Made by a program: the position numbers and the translations under genes. The notes under the pieces are model-generated. The model was not told the DNA's origin, searched no databases, and saw only the letters and a program-made list of their open reading frames with translations. Below are positions 22,528-32,100 of a DNA stretch of 42,588 bases, one piece after another (the first letter of the stretch is position 1; every line of letters begins with the position of its first letter). The stretch covers positions 1 through 42,588 of the forward strand of contig CALBJW010000009.1 in the NCBI GenBank assembly GCA_937893145.1, given 5' to 3'. This stretch comes from an uncultured Prevotellaceae bacterium. GTDB taxonomy: Bacteria; Bacteroidota; Bacteroidia; Bacteroidales; Bacteroidaceae.

Positions 22528-22794
22528 ATGATGCAATCATCGGGACAGGACATCCCTCGCGACTGTATTGAGACCGCTTACAGTTTCTTCCACCAGAAGC
22601 AGCGCATCTATCAGTATTCCACCCTCGACTGGCAGAAGGACGACATCGAATATGCCATTTCGGACTATGTTGACAGCATGAGTCCTCAACTCTATGCGCT
22701 CATATCAAATGGGAGAAACGACTATCTGCGCGACCACACTCGTTTCGCAGAAGACATTCTTCATGCGGTCGAGATGATGGAAAAGATGCTTTGA
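22528..22794 (+). CDS. Unrecognised 88-residue protein
   Basis: The ATG follows the HIT stop codon directly, which supports a real, co-translated gene. The protein is soluble, acidic to neutral and probably all-helical, with many aromatic residues (YSFFHQKQRIYQYS). No signal peptide, membrane segment or known motif is visible. The frame is open from the expected start and the next gene follows after 16 bases. Function unknown; linkage to the HIT gene and the 183-residue gene is the only clue. Confidence 0.7.
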   Translation: MMQSSGQDIPRDCIETAYSFFHQKQRIYQYSTLDWQKDDIEYAISDYVDSMSPQLYALISNGRNDYLRDHTRFAEDILHAVEMMEKML

Positions 22795-22810
22795 TAATAC
22801 AGAAAACAAT

Positions 22811-23362
22811 ATGGAACAAAAAGAATATCTCGCTAAATACGAACAGGACCTCATGCAGCACCTGCTTCGAGTGTTAACGTCGATGGGTTATCTTGACAGA
22901 CAACTCCTTGAAACTCCCGACATAACAGAGAAATGGGAGGTCGTGGCACCTTCATACATCGCTGATGCAATAAAGGAGATAAACGACTATCCAACCGTGT
23001 CGCTTGGATGGGCAATGTATCTCGGCATGGGTGTTGCTTCGTATTGGGATGAGGACTGGAACGTGTACGGACAGTTGCCAAATCTCTACGAGCATATTCG
23101 TGACATTCGTGGTTTCGACTATATGGATGAGGTTGTTCGTGGTGACATTCTCATGCTCAAGGACCCTGAATACACACAGATGGAAAAGGTCGTACAGGGT
23201 TGTGCTCAGCAGGTTCTCAACCAGATTCGCCACGAACAGATTGAACCTCAATCGCCACTTGCCTTCCATGTCTATGTATGCAGCATCAAGGTTCTCTATC
23301 TTCTTGGTGCAGCAATGGTACTGAAAGCATTAGGCTATAAGTTCACAAAGGTGGACATGTAG
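22811..23362 (+). CDS. Unrecognised 183-residue protein
   Basis: Third gene of the HIT operon, 16 bases after the previous one. The sequence is probably mostly helical, with aromatic clusters such as VSLGWAMYLGMGVASYWDED in the middle and a moderately hydrophobic C-terminal helix (VLYLLGAAMVLKALGYKF). There is no signal peptide. I do not recognise the family, and no catalytic motif stands out. It converges with the lipoprotein gene on the other strand, 11 bases away. Confidence 0.75.
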   Translation: MEQKEYLAKYEQDLMQHLLRVLTSMGYLDRQLLETPDITEKWEVVAPSYIADAIKEINDYPTVSLGWAMYLGMGVASYWDEDWNVYGQLPNLYEHIRDIRGFDYMDEVVRGDILMLKDPEYTQMEKVVQGCAQQVLNQIRHEQIEPQSPLAFHVYVCSIKVLYLLGAAMVLKALGYKFTKVDM

Positions 23363-23373
23363 TACATTACTTT

Positions 23374-24021
23374 TTACTTTCTTGCGAAACGATATGTTTT
23401 CACGCCTTCGTAGGTGTTGATGTAGATGGCTATCGTGTCGAAACTCGAAGTGTAATCCTTACTATAGAGAGGAATCGAGTGGTAAAGTTTTGTGCTATAT
23501 CCCTCGACGCTACCTTTAATACGCTGGAAGAGGAAAGACGAATGGAGCGTTTTGGTAGAATCTGAGTTGTGAGAGATGGAATCGAGGCAGAAGCTATATG
23601 CGAACTGCTTTTCTCCGTTGACAAGAGGAGACAAGCATAAGTTGATGTAGCCACCCGACTTCCATACGGATGTAACATTCACAGGTTCCTTTGGAAAGTT
23701 CTTGAATGAATCTGTAGGCTGTGGTATGAAACAAGGAATGGTAGCCACATCATACACAGTAACGGAGCGGTCTTCGTTGATTTCAAAAGTAGATATACAG
23801 CGTAGCTCTGCGTTAGGTTCATGTGCTTTGATTTTCTGCTTGTTCACATTGTATGGTGTACCATCGTCAAGCAGAAAATGAGTGACAAGAGAATCGTTGT
23901 TTGTTATCGCGCAGAGGAGGTCCGTGCGAACAGAAGGAATAAAATCGGCATCGTCTTTGCTGCAGCTTGCAACAAAGACGATACTCATTATTATATATAT
24001 ACTACTTAGTAGCTTTCTCAT
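23374..24021 (-). CDS. Lipoprotein, possibly NigD-like
   Basis: A 215-residue predicted lipoprotein starting at MRKLLSSIYIIMSIVFVASC, with Cys at residue 20 followed by SKDD. An ATG 30 bases further upstream is open but would put a hydrophilic stretch before the leader, so I reject it. The mature part has a first beta-rich region (about 25-90), then PVNVTSVWKSGGYINLCLSP, which resembles the start of the NigD C-terminal domain, and a second beta-rich region. NigD-like lipoproteins are common in Bacteroidales and their role is unclear. The start lies inside the 3' end of the acyltransferase gene (20-base overlap), so it is the last gene of the rluD-ddl operon. Confidence 0.7.
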   Translation of the reverse strand: MRKLLSSIYIIMSIVFVASCSKDDADFIPSVRTDLLCAITNNDSLVTHFLLDDGTPYNVNKQKIKAHEPNAELRCISTFEINEDRSVTVYDVATIPCFIPQPTDSFKNFPKEPVNVTSVWKSGGYINLCLSPLVNGEKQFAYSFCLDSISHNSDSTKTLHSSFLFQRIKGSVEGYSTKLYHSIPLYSKDYTSSFDTIAIYINTYEGVKTYRFARK

Positions 24022-25135
24022 AGTTGCGAAGTGGATTAGCGTACATGTCACATATCTTTGAGCGGAGGAATTCGGTGTCAGGATTGTCCACCTTCACCAT
24101 CTTGATGCGTTCTTCGATGTATTCGTTGCGCTTGCCTGAAAGCGAGTCGCGGTTGATGTCGTAGATGCGATAGTGAGAGTGAATCTCGTGGTCGATATGC
24201 TCTGCGATGATACGATAGATGTCTGTTCTGGCAATGTTCTCAGCATCGAGAGTGTCGAGCCAGTCGTTGATACATGCAGATGCGTGGTAGTGAATGTGGC
24301 CCTTCTTTCCGAAGATACCAATCTTCATGTTGTCGAGGTCATCCTGCTTGCTCTTCTTCCATCCCGGAATGTCACGCTTGCATTGGAACTCCTGTGCCTT
24401 GAGATAGTCACATGGGTCGTACTCGTAACTGAGAGTGAGTGGAACGATATTCATGTCCTTGATGTTCTTGATGATGTCGGCAGTAGTCTTGCCCTCTGTT
24501 GGTCCACCAAGCACAAGCATCTTAAGCACGCTCTCCTGTGTGAGGTCGTTCGAGTCCTTTGCGCGTCCTTCACGTTGTGCAATCCAGATGTTCTCATGCT
24601 TCTCGTTGATAGCGAAGTGCATGTACTGGCTCATGTGAATGCTCGACTTGAGCATCTCCTTTGGAGAGAGTCCACGATTGACAACAAATGCCTTGTTCAT
24701 GCGGACGAGAGTCTTAATCCAAGGGTAGATGAGGAGGTTGTTTCCGATAGCAATCTCGCATGTCTTGTCGAACTTATTCTCGTTGAGCATAAGGTCGAGG
24801 ATAGCTGAGTCGAGTACGATGTCGCGGTGATTACTTATGAATGTATATGAACCGTGGCGGTCGAGACTCTTGTCGAACTCACTACTGTAACCTGTAGCAC
24901 ACTTCTTCAATACATACTTCACAACAAGTTTCATGTAGCGAAGCTGGAAGTCCTGAGGTGTTTTTATGCCAATGAAGAGCATCTTGAGCAGACCATTGCG
25001 CAAACCTACTGGCATCCAAGGCACGAAACCCTTGAGGATGCGTGAGAACTGGCGGTCCTTGAGCATCGAGTCGAATGCTTCTTTCATCTCACCGTCTGCG
25101 AAAGGGCGAATATCATCAAAGTCGGAAAGAGTCAT
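24002..25135 (-). CDS. Phospholipid-type acyltransferase (PlsC/GPAT superfamily)
   Basis: A 377-residue member of a Bacteroidetes family usually annotated 1-acyl-sn-glycerol-3-phosphate acyltransferase. The catalytic block is YTFISNHRDIVLDSAILDL and the second block is WIAQREGRAKDSND, equivalent to the EGTRS motif. The first block deviates from the classic HX4D spacing (the D after NHR is adjacent, the next one is at +6). No strong signal peptide or long membrane helix is visible; a hydrophobic surface helix (LRNGLLKMLFIGI) may bind the membrane. It lies 45 bases after ddl. Acyl acceptor and donor are not established. Confidence 0.78.
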   Translation of the reverse strand: MTLSDFDDIRPFADGEMKEAFDSMLKDRQFSRILKGFVPWMPVGLRNGLLKMLFIGIKTPQDFQLRYMKLVVKYVLKKCATGYSSEFDKSLDRHGSYTFISNHRDIVLDSAILDLMLNENKFDKTCEIAIGNNLLIYPWIKTLVRMNKAFVVNRGLSPKEMLKSSIHMSQYMHFAINEKHENIWIAQREGRAKDSNDLTQESVLKMLVLGGPTEGKTTADIIKNIKDMNIVPLTLSYEYDPCDYLKAQEFQCKRDIPGWKKSKQDDLDNMKIGIFGKKGHIHYHASACINDWLDTLDAENIARTDIYRIIAEHIDHEIHSHYRIYDINRDSLSGKRNEYIEERIKMVKVDNPDTEFLRSKICDMYANPLRNYEKATK

Positions 25136-25180
25136 ATTTTCTATAAGTTTTTGTGTTCTTAACTTTGAAAGTCTTGTGTT

Positions 25181-26173
25181 CTAAAGCTTGTCTTCAATCA
25201 CTTCTGAAAGTACATCCTTCATCTCAAGACCTGCAGCACGAACCTGCTGAGGGATGAATGAAGTCTGTGTCATACCAGGAGTAGTGTTGATTTCGAGCAT
25301 GTTGATTACATCTTCACCCGATTCATTCTTCGAGATGATGTAGTCGATACGGATGATGCCGCTTGCTCCAAGAATGTCATATATGGCAGATGTGAGTGCC
25401 TGAACACGACGGGTAGTATCTTCTGAAAGGCGGGCAGGAGTGATTTCCTCAACAGCACCGTTGTACTTTGCTTCATAGTCGAAGAACTCAGTCTTTGGAA
25501 CAACCTCTGTGATAGGAAGCACCTGACCTCCACCATTCTTTGTCTTATAGACACCGTTCGAGATTTCTGTACCAACCATGATGCTCTCGATGAGCACATC
25601 GTCGCTCTCATTGCGAGCCTTCTCGATGGCAGGAACGATGTCTTCTATGGTCTTACACTTAGTGACACCGAATGATGAACCACCAGCGTTTGGTTTGATG
25701 AAGCATGGAAGACCAACCTTTTCCACGATGCTCTCAGCAGATACTTCCTGTCCCTTGCGAACAAGAACCTCTTCTGCTACCTTCACCCCAAAGCCCTTGA
25801 GGTACTGATTGAGTGTGAACTTGTCGAATGTCATGGCTTCAACAAGGAGTGAAGATGTTGAGTAAGGGATGCGAAGAAGGTCGAAGTAACCCTGAAGAAT
25901 ACCATTCTCACCTGGTGTGCCGTGGATTGTGATGTAGGCGTAGTCTGGCTTGATGCGCTTGTTGTATTCATCAAGGAAGGTGAAGTTGTGAAGTGCAACA
26001 GGCGAAAGTTTTCCGCTGTGAAGGTGTGCTTGCCAATCTGTTCCAACAACTTCAATAGTGTAAACGTCGAATTTCTCTCGGTCCATCCAAGAGCTGATGC
26101 CGGCTGCCGAACGCATTGATACGTCGTGCTCTGATGAGTCGCCTCCGGCTATGATTGCGATAATCTTCTTCAT
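25181..26173 (-). CDS. ddl: D-alanine-D-alanine ligase
   Basis: A 330-residue ATP-grasp ligase that makes the D-Ala-D-Ala dipeptide of peptidoglycan in the cytoplasm. Seen: IIAGGDSSEHDVSMRSA at the N-terminus, ITIHGTPGENG (residues 81-91), ATP-binding FIKPNAGGSSFGVTK, the FFDYEAKY loop typical of D-Ala-D-Ala rather than D-Ala-D-Lac enzymes, and EINTTPGMTQTSFIPQQ with the metal-binding Glu and Asn. Length is normal. It follows rluD by 15 bases in the PASTA - rluD - ddl - acyltransferase operon. Confidence 0.96.
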   Translation of the reverse strand: MKKIIAIIAGGDSSEHDVSMRSAAGISSWMDREKFDVYTIEVVGTDWQAHLHSGKLSPVALHNFTFLDEYNKRIKPDYAYITIHGTPGENGILQGYFDLLRIPYSTSSLLVEAMTFDKFTLNQYLKGFGVKVAEEVLVRKGQEVSAESIVEKVGLPCFIKPNAGGSSFGVTKCKTIEDIVPAIEKARNESDDVLIESIMVGTEISNGVYKTKNGGGQVLPITEVVPKTEFFDYEAKYNGAVEEITPARLSEDTTRRVQALTSAIYDILGASGIIRIDYIISKNESGEDVINMLEINTTPGMTQTSFIPQQVRAAGLEMKDVLSEVIEDKL

Positions 26174-26188
26174 ATTGTGTTTTGATTT

Positions 26189-27253
26189 TTAATCCAAGTT
26201 AAAGTTTGCTACCATGTTTCTCCATTTCTCAAGCAATGCGGTGATGTCGGCAGGCAGTTCACTTGTGAACATCATCTCTTTTCCTGTGCGAGGATGAACG
26301 AAACCGAGCGTCTTTGCGTGAAGTACCTGGCGAGGGCAGAGCTTGAAACAGTTCTCAACAAACTGCTTGTACTTGCTTGTGTTGGTTCCCTTGAGTATCT
26401 GGTCGCCTCCGTATCGTTCGTCCGAGAACAGTGGATGACCAATGTGGCGCATGTGTGCTCGTATCTGGTGTGTGCGTCCCGTTTCGAGTACGCACTTCAC
26501 GAGAGTCGTGTAGCCGTAGCGTTCAAGAACGTAGTAGTGGGTTACGGCATGCTTACCTATTTCCGAATCAGGAGGGAAAACAGCCATTCGCATACGGTCC
26601 TTTGGGTCGCGACCAATGTTGCCTTCTATGCGACCTTGGTCCTCAGGGAATGCTCCCCACACGAGGGCGTTGTATTCACGCTTGGTAGTCTTGTTGAAGA
26701 ACTGCAGTCCGAGATGAGTCTTTGCAGATGCGGTCTTTGCAACTACAAGGAGTCCTGAAGTTTCCTTGTCGATACGATGAACAAGACCTATCTCAGGGTC
26801 GTTGATGTCGTATTCTGGATGGTCCTTGAGGTGCCAAGCGATAGCATTGAGCATTGTACCCTTCCAGTTGCCGAAACCAGGGTGTACCACCATGCCTGCA
26901 GGCTTGTTGATGACCATCACATCTTCGTCTTCATAAACAATGTTGAGAGGAATGTCTTCGGGAGTAATCTTGTTCTCAAAATGTGGACGGTCAAGCATCA
27001 CCTGAATGATGTCGTGAGGCTTAACCTTATAAGAACGCTTTACAGCCTTACCGTTTACGAGGATGAATCCGTTGTCTGCTGCTTTCTGAACACGATTGCG
27101 AGAGGTATTGGACATGATGTCGAAAAGGAACTTGTCAATTCGAATCATTGTCTGTCCCTTGTCTGCCTCAAAACGATGATGCTCGTATAGCCCTTCCGAA
27201 TCGTCTTCTTCCAGTTCTTCGTTGTCTAATATATTATCTTCTAAATCTGTCAT
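26189..27253 (-). CDS. rluD: Ribosomal large-subunit pseudouridine synthase, RluD type
   Basis: A 354-residue pseudouridine synthase of the RluA/RluD group. An S4 RNA-binding domain spans about residues 36-85 (IRIDKFLFDIMSNTSRNRVQ) and the catalytic motif GLVHRIDKETSGLLVV has the catalytic Asp at about D162. GRTHQIRAHMRHIGHPLFSD is the conserved C-terminal block. The open frame extends 75 bases further upstream, but I choose MTDLEDN at 27253 because it follows the PASTA stop codon by one base and the upstream part is antisense-like filler. RluD modifies helix 69 of 23S rRNA; RluC and RluA types differ in the N-terminus, so the exact site is probable only. Confidence 0.92.
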   Translation of the reverse strand: MTDLEDNILDNEELEEDDSEGLYEHHRFEADKGQTMIRIDKFLFDIMSNTSRNRVQKAADNGFILVNGKAVKRSYKVKPHDIIQVMLDRPHFENKITPEDIPLNIVYEDEDVMVINKPAGMVVHPGFGNWKGTMLNAIAWHLKDHPEYDINDPEIGLVHRIDKETSGLLVVAKTASAKTHLGLQFFNKTTKREYNALVWGAFPEDQGRIEGNIGRDPKDRMRMAVFPPDSEIGKHAVTHYYVLERYGYTTLVKCVLETGRTHQIRAHMRHIGHPLFSDERYGGDQILKGTNTSKYKQFVENCFKLCPRQVLHAKTLGFVHPRTGKEMMFTSELPADITALLEKWRNMVANFNLD

Positions 27254-27254
27254 C

Positions 27255-27872
27255 TTATTCAAAGTTAGGGTCGTATTCAATCTCCTCCTGCACGGTGTCA
27301 GTCTCGATAGAGTCCACAATACCACCACCTACATACATGGTGAGTGCAACAGACTTAGACACTTTATCGCCAGAGTGGAGGCGTTTGCTTCCCTGATAGA
27401 TGCCTACAAGATAGCCCTTCTCCATACCTACGATGGTAGAGTCGGCAGTGAAGCGGAAGCCAAGATTGCTAAGTATAACCTTTGCTTCGCGGAGAGTATG
27501 CTCACCAACGAGCTTTGGAATCTCGATGAGCACTTCATTCTCACATCTTGTGGTGAGGTAGATGATTCGTCCCGACTTGATGATTGAACCTGCCTTTGGT
27601 GTTTGGTCTATCACGGCTCCTGGTCGAACTTCCTTTGTTTCGATAGAGTCGGAGATGACAACCTGAAATCCGTAGCGCTCAAGTACTGTCTTTGCTCGCT
27701 TCATTGACATGGTGCGTACATCAGGCACTTCAAGTTGTTCGCCGTGATGTGTGTACATGCCTAAAAGGTTGAAGGCAAATGCAGGTATTGCTATGAGCAC
27801 AGCAATCATTAATAGGAGGTTAACCCAGAAGGACATTCCCTTCTTTCCTTTTGATGGTTTAGAAATACTCAT
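27255..27872 (-). CDS. Membrane-anchored PASTA-domain protein
   Basis: A 205-residue protein with a short basic N-terminus, one membrane helix (about 15-38, SFWVNLLLMIAVLIAIPAFA) and a periplasmic part made of PASTA repeats. Repeats can be read at about 47-110 (VPDVRTMSMKRAKTVLERYG) and 114-185 (IPKLVGEHTLREAKVILSNL), the second with a variant end. PASTA domains are known to bind peptidoglycan fragments or beta-lactams, usually on Ser/Thr kinases or PBPs; here there is no kinase or transpeptidase domain. It opens an operon with rluD and ddl, which fits a cell-wall-related role by context. A good promoter lies about 95-120 bases upstream. Confidence 0.9.
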   Translation of the reverse strand: MSISKPSKGKKGMSFWVNLLLMIAVLIAIPAFAFNLLGMYTHHGEQLEVPDVRTMSMKRAKTVLERYGFQVVISDSIETKEVRPGAVIDQTPKAGSIIKSGRIIYLTTRCENEVLIEIPKLVGEHTLREAKVILSNLGFRFTADSTIVGMEKGYLVGIYQGSKRLHSGDKVSKSVALTMYVGGGIVDSIETDTVQEEIEYDPNFE

Positions 27873-27966
27873 TTTAGTGTTCTATTGTTTGAAATTGTTA
27901 TTCGTAACGAGTAAAAAGCAAGTTTGCCACACATTATTTATATATATGCGTGTGCGTAAAACCTTG

Positions 27967-27996
27967 CAAAGATACATCAAATAGGCGAAATACAAA
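27967..27996 (-). promoter_or_regulatory. Promoter of the PASTA-rluD-ddl operon
   Basis: Minus strand: -7 TATCTTTG (27967-27974) and -33 TTTG (27993-27996) with an 18-base spacer, close to the Bacteroidetes consensus. The leader to the PASTA start would be about 85-90 bases. Confidence 0.6.
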
Positions 27997-28013
27997 ACTT
28001 TAAACAAAAAAAA

Positions 28014-28039
28014 GTAGAAGTTTCATTGAAAACTTCTAC
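28014..28039. terminator. Terminator downstream of rpmH
   Basis: Perfect 10-bp inverted repeat GTAGAAGTTT (28014-28023) and AAACTTCTAC (28030-28039) with a 6-base loop. The right side is followed by CTTTTTAT and the left flank is a run of eight A, so on the minus strand the hairpin has a T tail after rpmH. It lies about 30 bases after the rpmH stop codon. Confidence 0.8.
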
Positions 28040-28067
28040 CTTTTTATCTAAAACAATAGTCTTTAGA

Positions 28068-28223
28068 TTACTTGCCGTGATGCTCGCTTGATACTGTGAG
28101 AGACTTGCGACCCTTCTTACGACGAGCAGAGAGTACGCGACGACCATTTGCAGTCTGCATACGGAGACGGAAACCGTGCTTGTTGATACGCTTACGGTTG
28201 TGTGGCTGGAATGTTCTTTTCAT
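28068..28223 (-). CDS. rpmH: 50S ribosomal protein L34
   Basis: A 51-residue, very basic protein: it begins MKRTFQPHNRKRINKHGFR and continues with RMQTANGRRVLSARRKKGRK, the complete L34 signature, ending EHHGK before TAA. It is a standard component of the large ribosomal subunit. The gene has its own strong promoter upstream and a terminator downstream, so it is transcribed alone here. The usual rnpA neighbour does not follow; downstream is the PASTA operon. Confidence 0.97.
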   Translation of the reverse strand: MKRTFQPHNRKRINKHGFRLRMQTANGRRVLSARRKKGRKSLTVSSEHHGK

Positions 28224-28311
28224 TTCTTTTCGTATTTAATATTGTTATTTCAAATGCTATTTATGCTTCCTTACCGTGGTGTTTTATACTCCATCGGCGC
28301 AAAAGCGAGTG

Positions 28312-28342
28312 CAAAAGTAGTGATTTTCTATAATTTGACAAA
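28312..28342 (-). promoter_or_regulatory. Promoter of rpmH
   Basis: Minus strand: -33 TTTG (28339-28342), 19-base spacer, -7 TACTTTTG (28312-28319). This is an exact match to the Bacteroidetes consensus. The leader is about 80 bases. Confidence 0.8.
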
Positions 28343-28369
28343 ATATTTTTACCTTTTTACGCAACTTTT

Positions 28370-28400
28370 TTTGTCATTTTAATGAAAATCCGTAATTTTG
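28370..28400 (+). promoter_or_regulatory. Promoter of efp
   Basis: Plus strand: -33 TTTG (28370-28373), 19-base spacer, -7 TAATTTTG (28393-28400). It lies 52 bases before the efp start and is divergent from the rpmH promoter, with 27 bases between the two -33 elements. Confidence 0.8.
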
Positions 28401-28452
28401 CACCCGATTTCAGTGAAAAGAAATACAAACTTAACAAATAACGATTTATTTT

Positions 28453-29025
28453 ATGGCTATTTTAGCAGGTGACATTAAGAAGGGCGTTTGCCTCCGTCTC
28501 GATGACGGTAAGATTTGGGTAGTAATTGATTTTCTTCACAAGAAGCCAGGTAAGGGCAATACAGTGATGATTACAAAGCTCCGCAACGTGGAGGACGGTC
28601 GTGTGCTCGAGCGCACTTGGATCGTTTCAGCAAAGCTTGACGATGTAACAGTATCACACCAGCAGTTCCAGTACCTTTATAAGGAAGGTGACGATATGGT
28701 ATTCATGAACATGGAAACATTCGAGCAGATCAACATCAACAAGGACCTCATCACAGGTGGTGACTTCCTCCTCGAAGGTGAGACTATCGTGATGGCTTCT
28801 ATCGATGACCAGACTGGTGCTATCCTTACTGCTGAGGCTCCTGTAAAGATTGTCCTCAAGGTAACTTACACAGAACCAGGTTTCGCAGGCAACACAGCAA
28901 CTAATGCTACAAAGCCAGCTACTCTCGAAACAGGTGTTGAAATCCGTGTTCCTCTCTTCATCAACGAAGGTGACATGATCGAAGTTGACACTCGTGACGG
29001 TTCGTATGTTGGTCGCAAGGCTTAA
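28453..29025 (+). CDS. efp: Translation elongation factor P
   Basis: A 190-residue EF-P that rescues ribosomes stalled on proline runs. The N-terminal domain has the tip loop HKKPGKGN with the conserved lysine at K34. The central OB domain contains YLYKEGDDMVFMNMETFEQI, and the C-terminal domain has PGFAGNTATNATKPATLETG and the close GDMIEVDTRDGSYVGRKA. Length and motifs are normal. No EpmA/EpmB or other loop-modifying gene is in the window. A strong hairpin terminator follows. Confidence 0.97.
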   Translation: MAILAGDIKKGVCLRLDDGKIWVVIDFLHKKPGKGNTVMITKLRNVEDGRVLERTWIVSAKLDDVTVSHQQFQYLYKEGDDMVFMNMETFEQININKDLITGGDFLLEGETIVMASIDDQTGAILTAEAPVKIVLKVTYTEPGFAGNTATNATKPATLETGVEIRVPLFINEGDMIEVDTRDGSYVGRKA

Positions 29026-29052
29026 TGCTTGACTATACATAAATATAATAAT

Positions 29053-29097
29053 AAGCGAAACCTTATGTAAAATTGGGTTTCGCTTTTACGTTTTTTA
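29053..29097 (+). terminator. Intrinsic terminator after efp
   Basis: AAGCGAAACC (29053-29062) pairs with GGTTTCGCTT (29076-29085), a 10-bp stem, followed by TTACGTTTTTTATT. It lies 27 bases after the efp stop and just before the helicase start at 29107. Confidence 0.85.
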
Positions 29098-29106
29098 TTC
29101 ATTGCT

Positions 29107-32100
29107 ATGTTCAGCACTCTTTCAGAAAACGCTCAGCGTTTACTTTGCATATACGCTTATCATGGTATGGGTTCACAGAAGTCTCTCCGTGAACTCAAGT
29201 CCTTGCTGTCAAAGTACTACGATGATTTTCCGTATGATGGCATGAGTGTGGAAGAGGAACTGAAGGCAAAAGGAATGCTCGTGAACAGAGGTTATAGTTG
29301 GTATAGCAACCAGTATAACTATGCTATACCGGATAACTTCTTTGTGCCAGCAATACTATATACACTTACAGAGAGAAAAGACATCGCAGAAGTGCTTGAA
29401 AAGATGCACCTATCAAGGGCATTTATGCATCAGTACACTCGTGGTGCTGTGACTCAGTTGGTGGAAAGTGGTTTCACCACCTGTTCACATGCAGCTATGA
29501 TTCCGCCGGAGGAGGCAAGGTTCTTTGCTCCGGTATCTACTGATGTCAGGTTCAAGCCTTTGTTTACCTGCATGTCGAAAGAGACATTCGAGTCGTTCTT
29601 TATTGATGTAATCAACAAGTACATAGAGAACGATATCGCTACACCAAGTCAGTACGTTGAATCGCTCTTGAACGATAACATAGGACTGACTTTACCACAA
29701 AAGCTCAAGTTGCGTGGTTACCTCGAACTGTATGCTTACATCTCGGAAGGTGTATTGCCGCAGCATGAGATGAAGATGAACGACTCTGCAGGGCTGGCAC
29801 TCGTTGCCATCCATCATGTCATCCATGGTAGGTATGTAGAGGCGGTAAAAGCTTTCCAACTCTCGCTTAAGGTTCGCAACAAGACAAGCAACAACAAGAA
29901 CATGTACATGAGTTCGCTTGTCAATTATTACCTTATGGTTGCGTATGCTTACGAGGGTTCACAAGAATCACTGACCAAGTTAAAGCAGTTCCTCAACAAG
30001 AACAATGTATCGGACTATCACATCTTTGTACCTTCAAGGATTGTGGCTGAGCAGACTCTTTCCACAGGAAAAGAATGGCACAAGGAAGGTGTTGAAAGTC
30101 TGATGTACCGTGCGTTGAATAAGACAACAACGAAAACACTCGGACTGTTGGCTTACCTCCTCAATCGATACTACGAACTTGGTGCTTCGGGTGATGTGTA
30201 TTCTGCAGACCATTTCAAGCCAAACCTCCTTTTGCTTCGTCATGAACTGTCGGAATACATCGAACTAACAGTTGAGGAACGCCAGCAGTTGAAGGACCTT
30301 TTTGGTCCACAAGCAGGATTGACAGCTATTCGCCATAAGGCAGAGTGGGAACTTTCACTCGAACGACTTCTTTCCATCGGAAGCGTGTCGGACCAAACTC
30401 CAGAAGAGAAGAATGTACGCATAATGTATGTTATGCACTACATGGGCAGCGGAATAGAAGTGAGGGAACAGACTCGACTGAAGAACGGACAGTGGGGAAG
30501 TGGAAAGACTGTAGGTATGGCGCGTTTCCTTGCATGTGAAGTGGAATGTATGGACGAGGCAGACCGTCGCATCGTAAACCGTATGCTTGCGTCTCGTTCA
30601 TACGAATTGCGACTTGAACATGTCATTGAAGAGATGACAGGCGAGAGCCGTTTGTACATTGGTCGTTATGCTCCATACACCGAGATGGAAGTGTTTGAAG
30701 ACAAACCTTATATCATTGTGAACAGGGTAGGAGATGAATATCAAATTCGTTCCAACGTACCTAAGAAGGGCATCGCTGATGATATCATTATAACTAAGGC
30801 AACAAATGAGCGTATCGAGTTTATCAAACTGCCCGATGTGCAGAAAGCAATATATAAGGAGTTGCTTCACATAGGCCATTTCCCTCTCGAAGCCGAACCT
30901 ACACTTCGTGCTGCATTGACACATGTGGGTGGTAAGGTCGAGATACACTCCGAACTGGTGGAAGGTGGTTCTACACTTCCAATAGTTAAGGGGCAGAGCA
31001 AGGCTTGTGTGCAACTCAACCCAACATCCGACGGCTACTACTCACTCACCATTTCAGCACATCCTTTAGTTGATGGTCGTCGCTATTGCTCGCTCGGTAA
31101 GGGCGATGCTAAGTTTGTGGACGAAACAGAAGGTAAACGAGTGTGGGTAGAGCGTGACATGAAGGAGGAGAAGAAGGTTGCAAAGCTCTTCAAAACCTTC
31201 TTCAAGGAACAGGAAGAAAACCCAGATGTCGATTTCCACGACCCAGAAGTGATGCTCGATGCCGATAGTAAGTTGGAGTTGGACCCATACGAGATGCTCA
31301 CCATTCTTGAATTTATTCAGGAACATCCTGAGCAGATGTATGCAGAATGGCCGGAAGGAAAGAAGTCGAAGATTCGCACTATCCAGAAGAGCGATGGTTC
31401 GTGGTCGGGTACGCTTCACGAACGTGGAATGTGGTTCCAACTCGAAGGTGAAGTGCAGATTGATGAGAACACGGTGATGTCTATGTCGCAGCTCCTCGAA
31501 CTTGTCAGCATGAGTCGAGGCAAATATATCAAGCTTGGAGAGAATGAGTTCCTTGCTCTCAGCGACAAGCTCCATCGTCAGCTTCGCGCACTTGAGTCTG
31601 TGGCACATAACGAGAAAGGTGTAGTGCAGATGTCTCCATTCTCAGCAGCATTGCTTGGTGATGAGGCTCTCAATGGTGACATTCAGATATTCATGTCAAA
31701 CAACCTTGTTGAGCTTCGCAAACGAATAATGGATTCTGCAAACTACAAGCCTGAGGTGCCAGCAGAACTGAAGGCGAAGTTGCGTCCTTATCAGGTGGAT
31801 GGATACCAGTGGATAGCACGACTCAACTCATGGGGTGCGGGCGCATTGCTTGCAGATGATATGGGTTTGGGAAAAACCGTTCAGACCATTGCCTTCCTTC
31901 TCCTTAAAGCTAAGGAAGGAGCATCGCTCGTTGTGGCTCCAGCCAGTGTGGCACCAAACTGGAAGGTTGAGTTTGAGAAGTTTGCACCATCGCTCAATGC
32001 TATCATCCTTAATTTTGCGCAAGACCGAAAGGAAGTTATCAAGAATGCAGGTCCAAACGATGTTGTCATCACGACCTATGGCATCCTTCTCTCAGAGCAC

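Noticed and set aside
24022..24051. Upstream ATG of the NigD-like lipoprotein
   Set aside because: It would add ten residues before an otherwise perfect lipoprotein leader and extend the overlap with the acyltransferase gene.
27254..27328. Upstream start for rluD that would overlap the PASTA gene
   Set aside because: The extra 25 residues are not family-like, and the start at 27253 follows the PASTA stop codon by one base.
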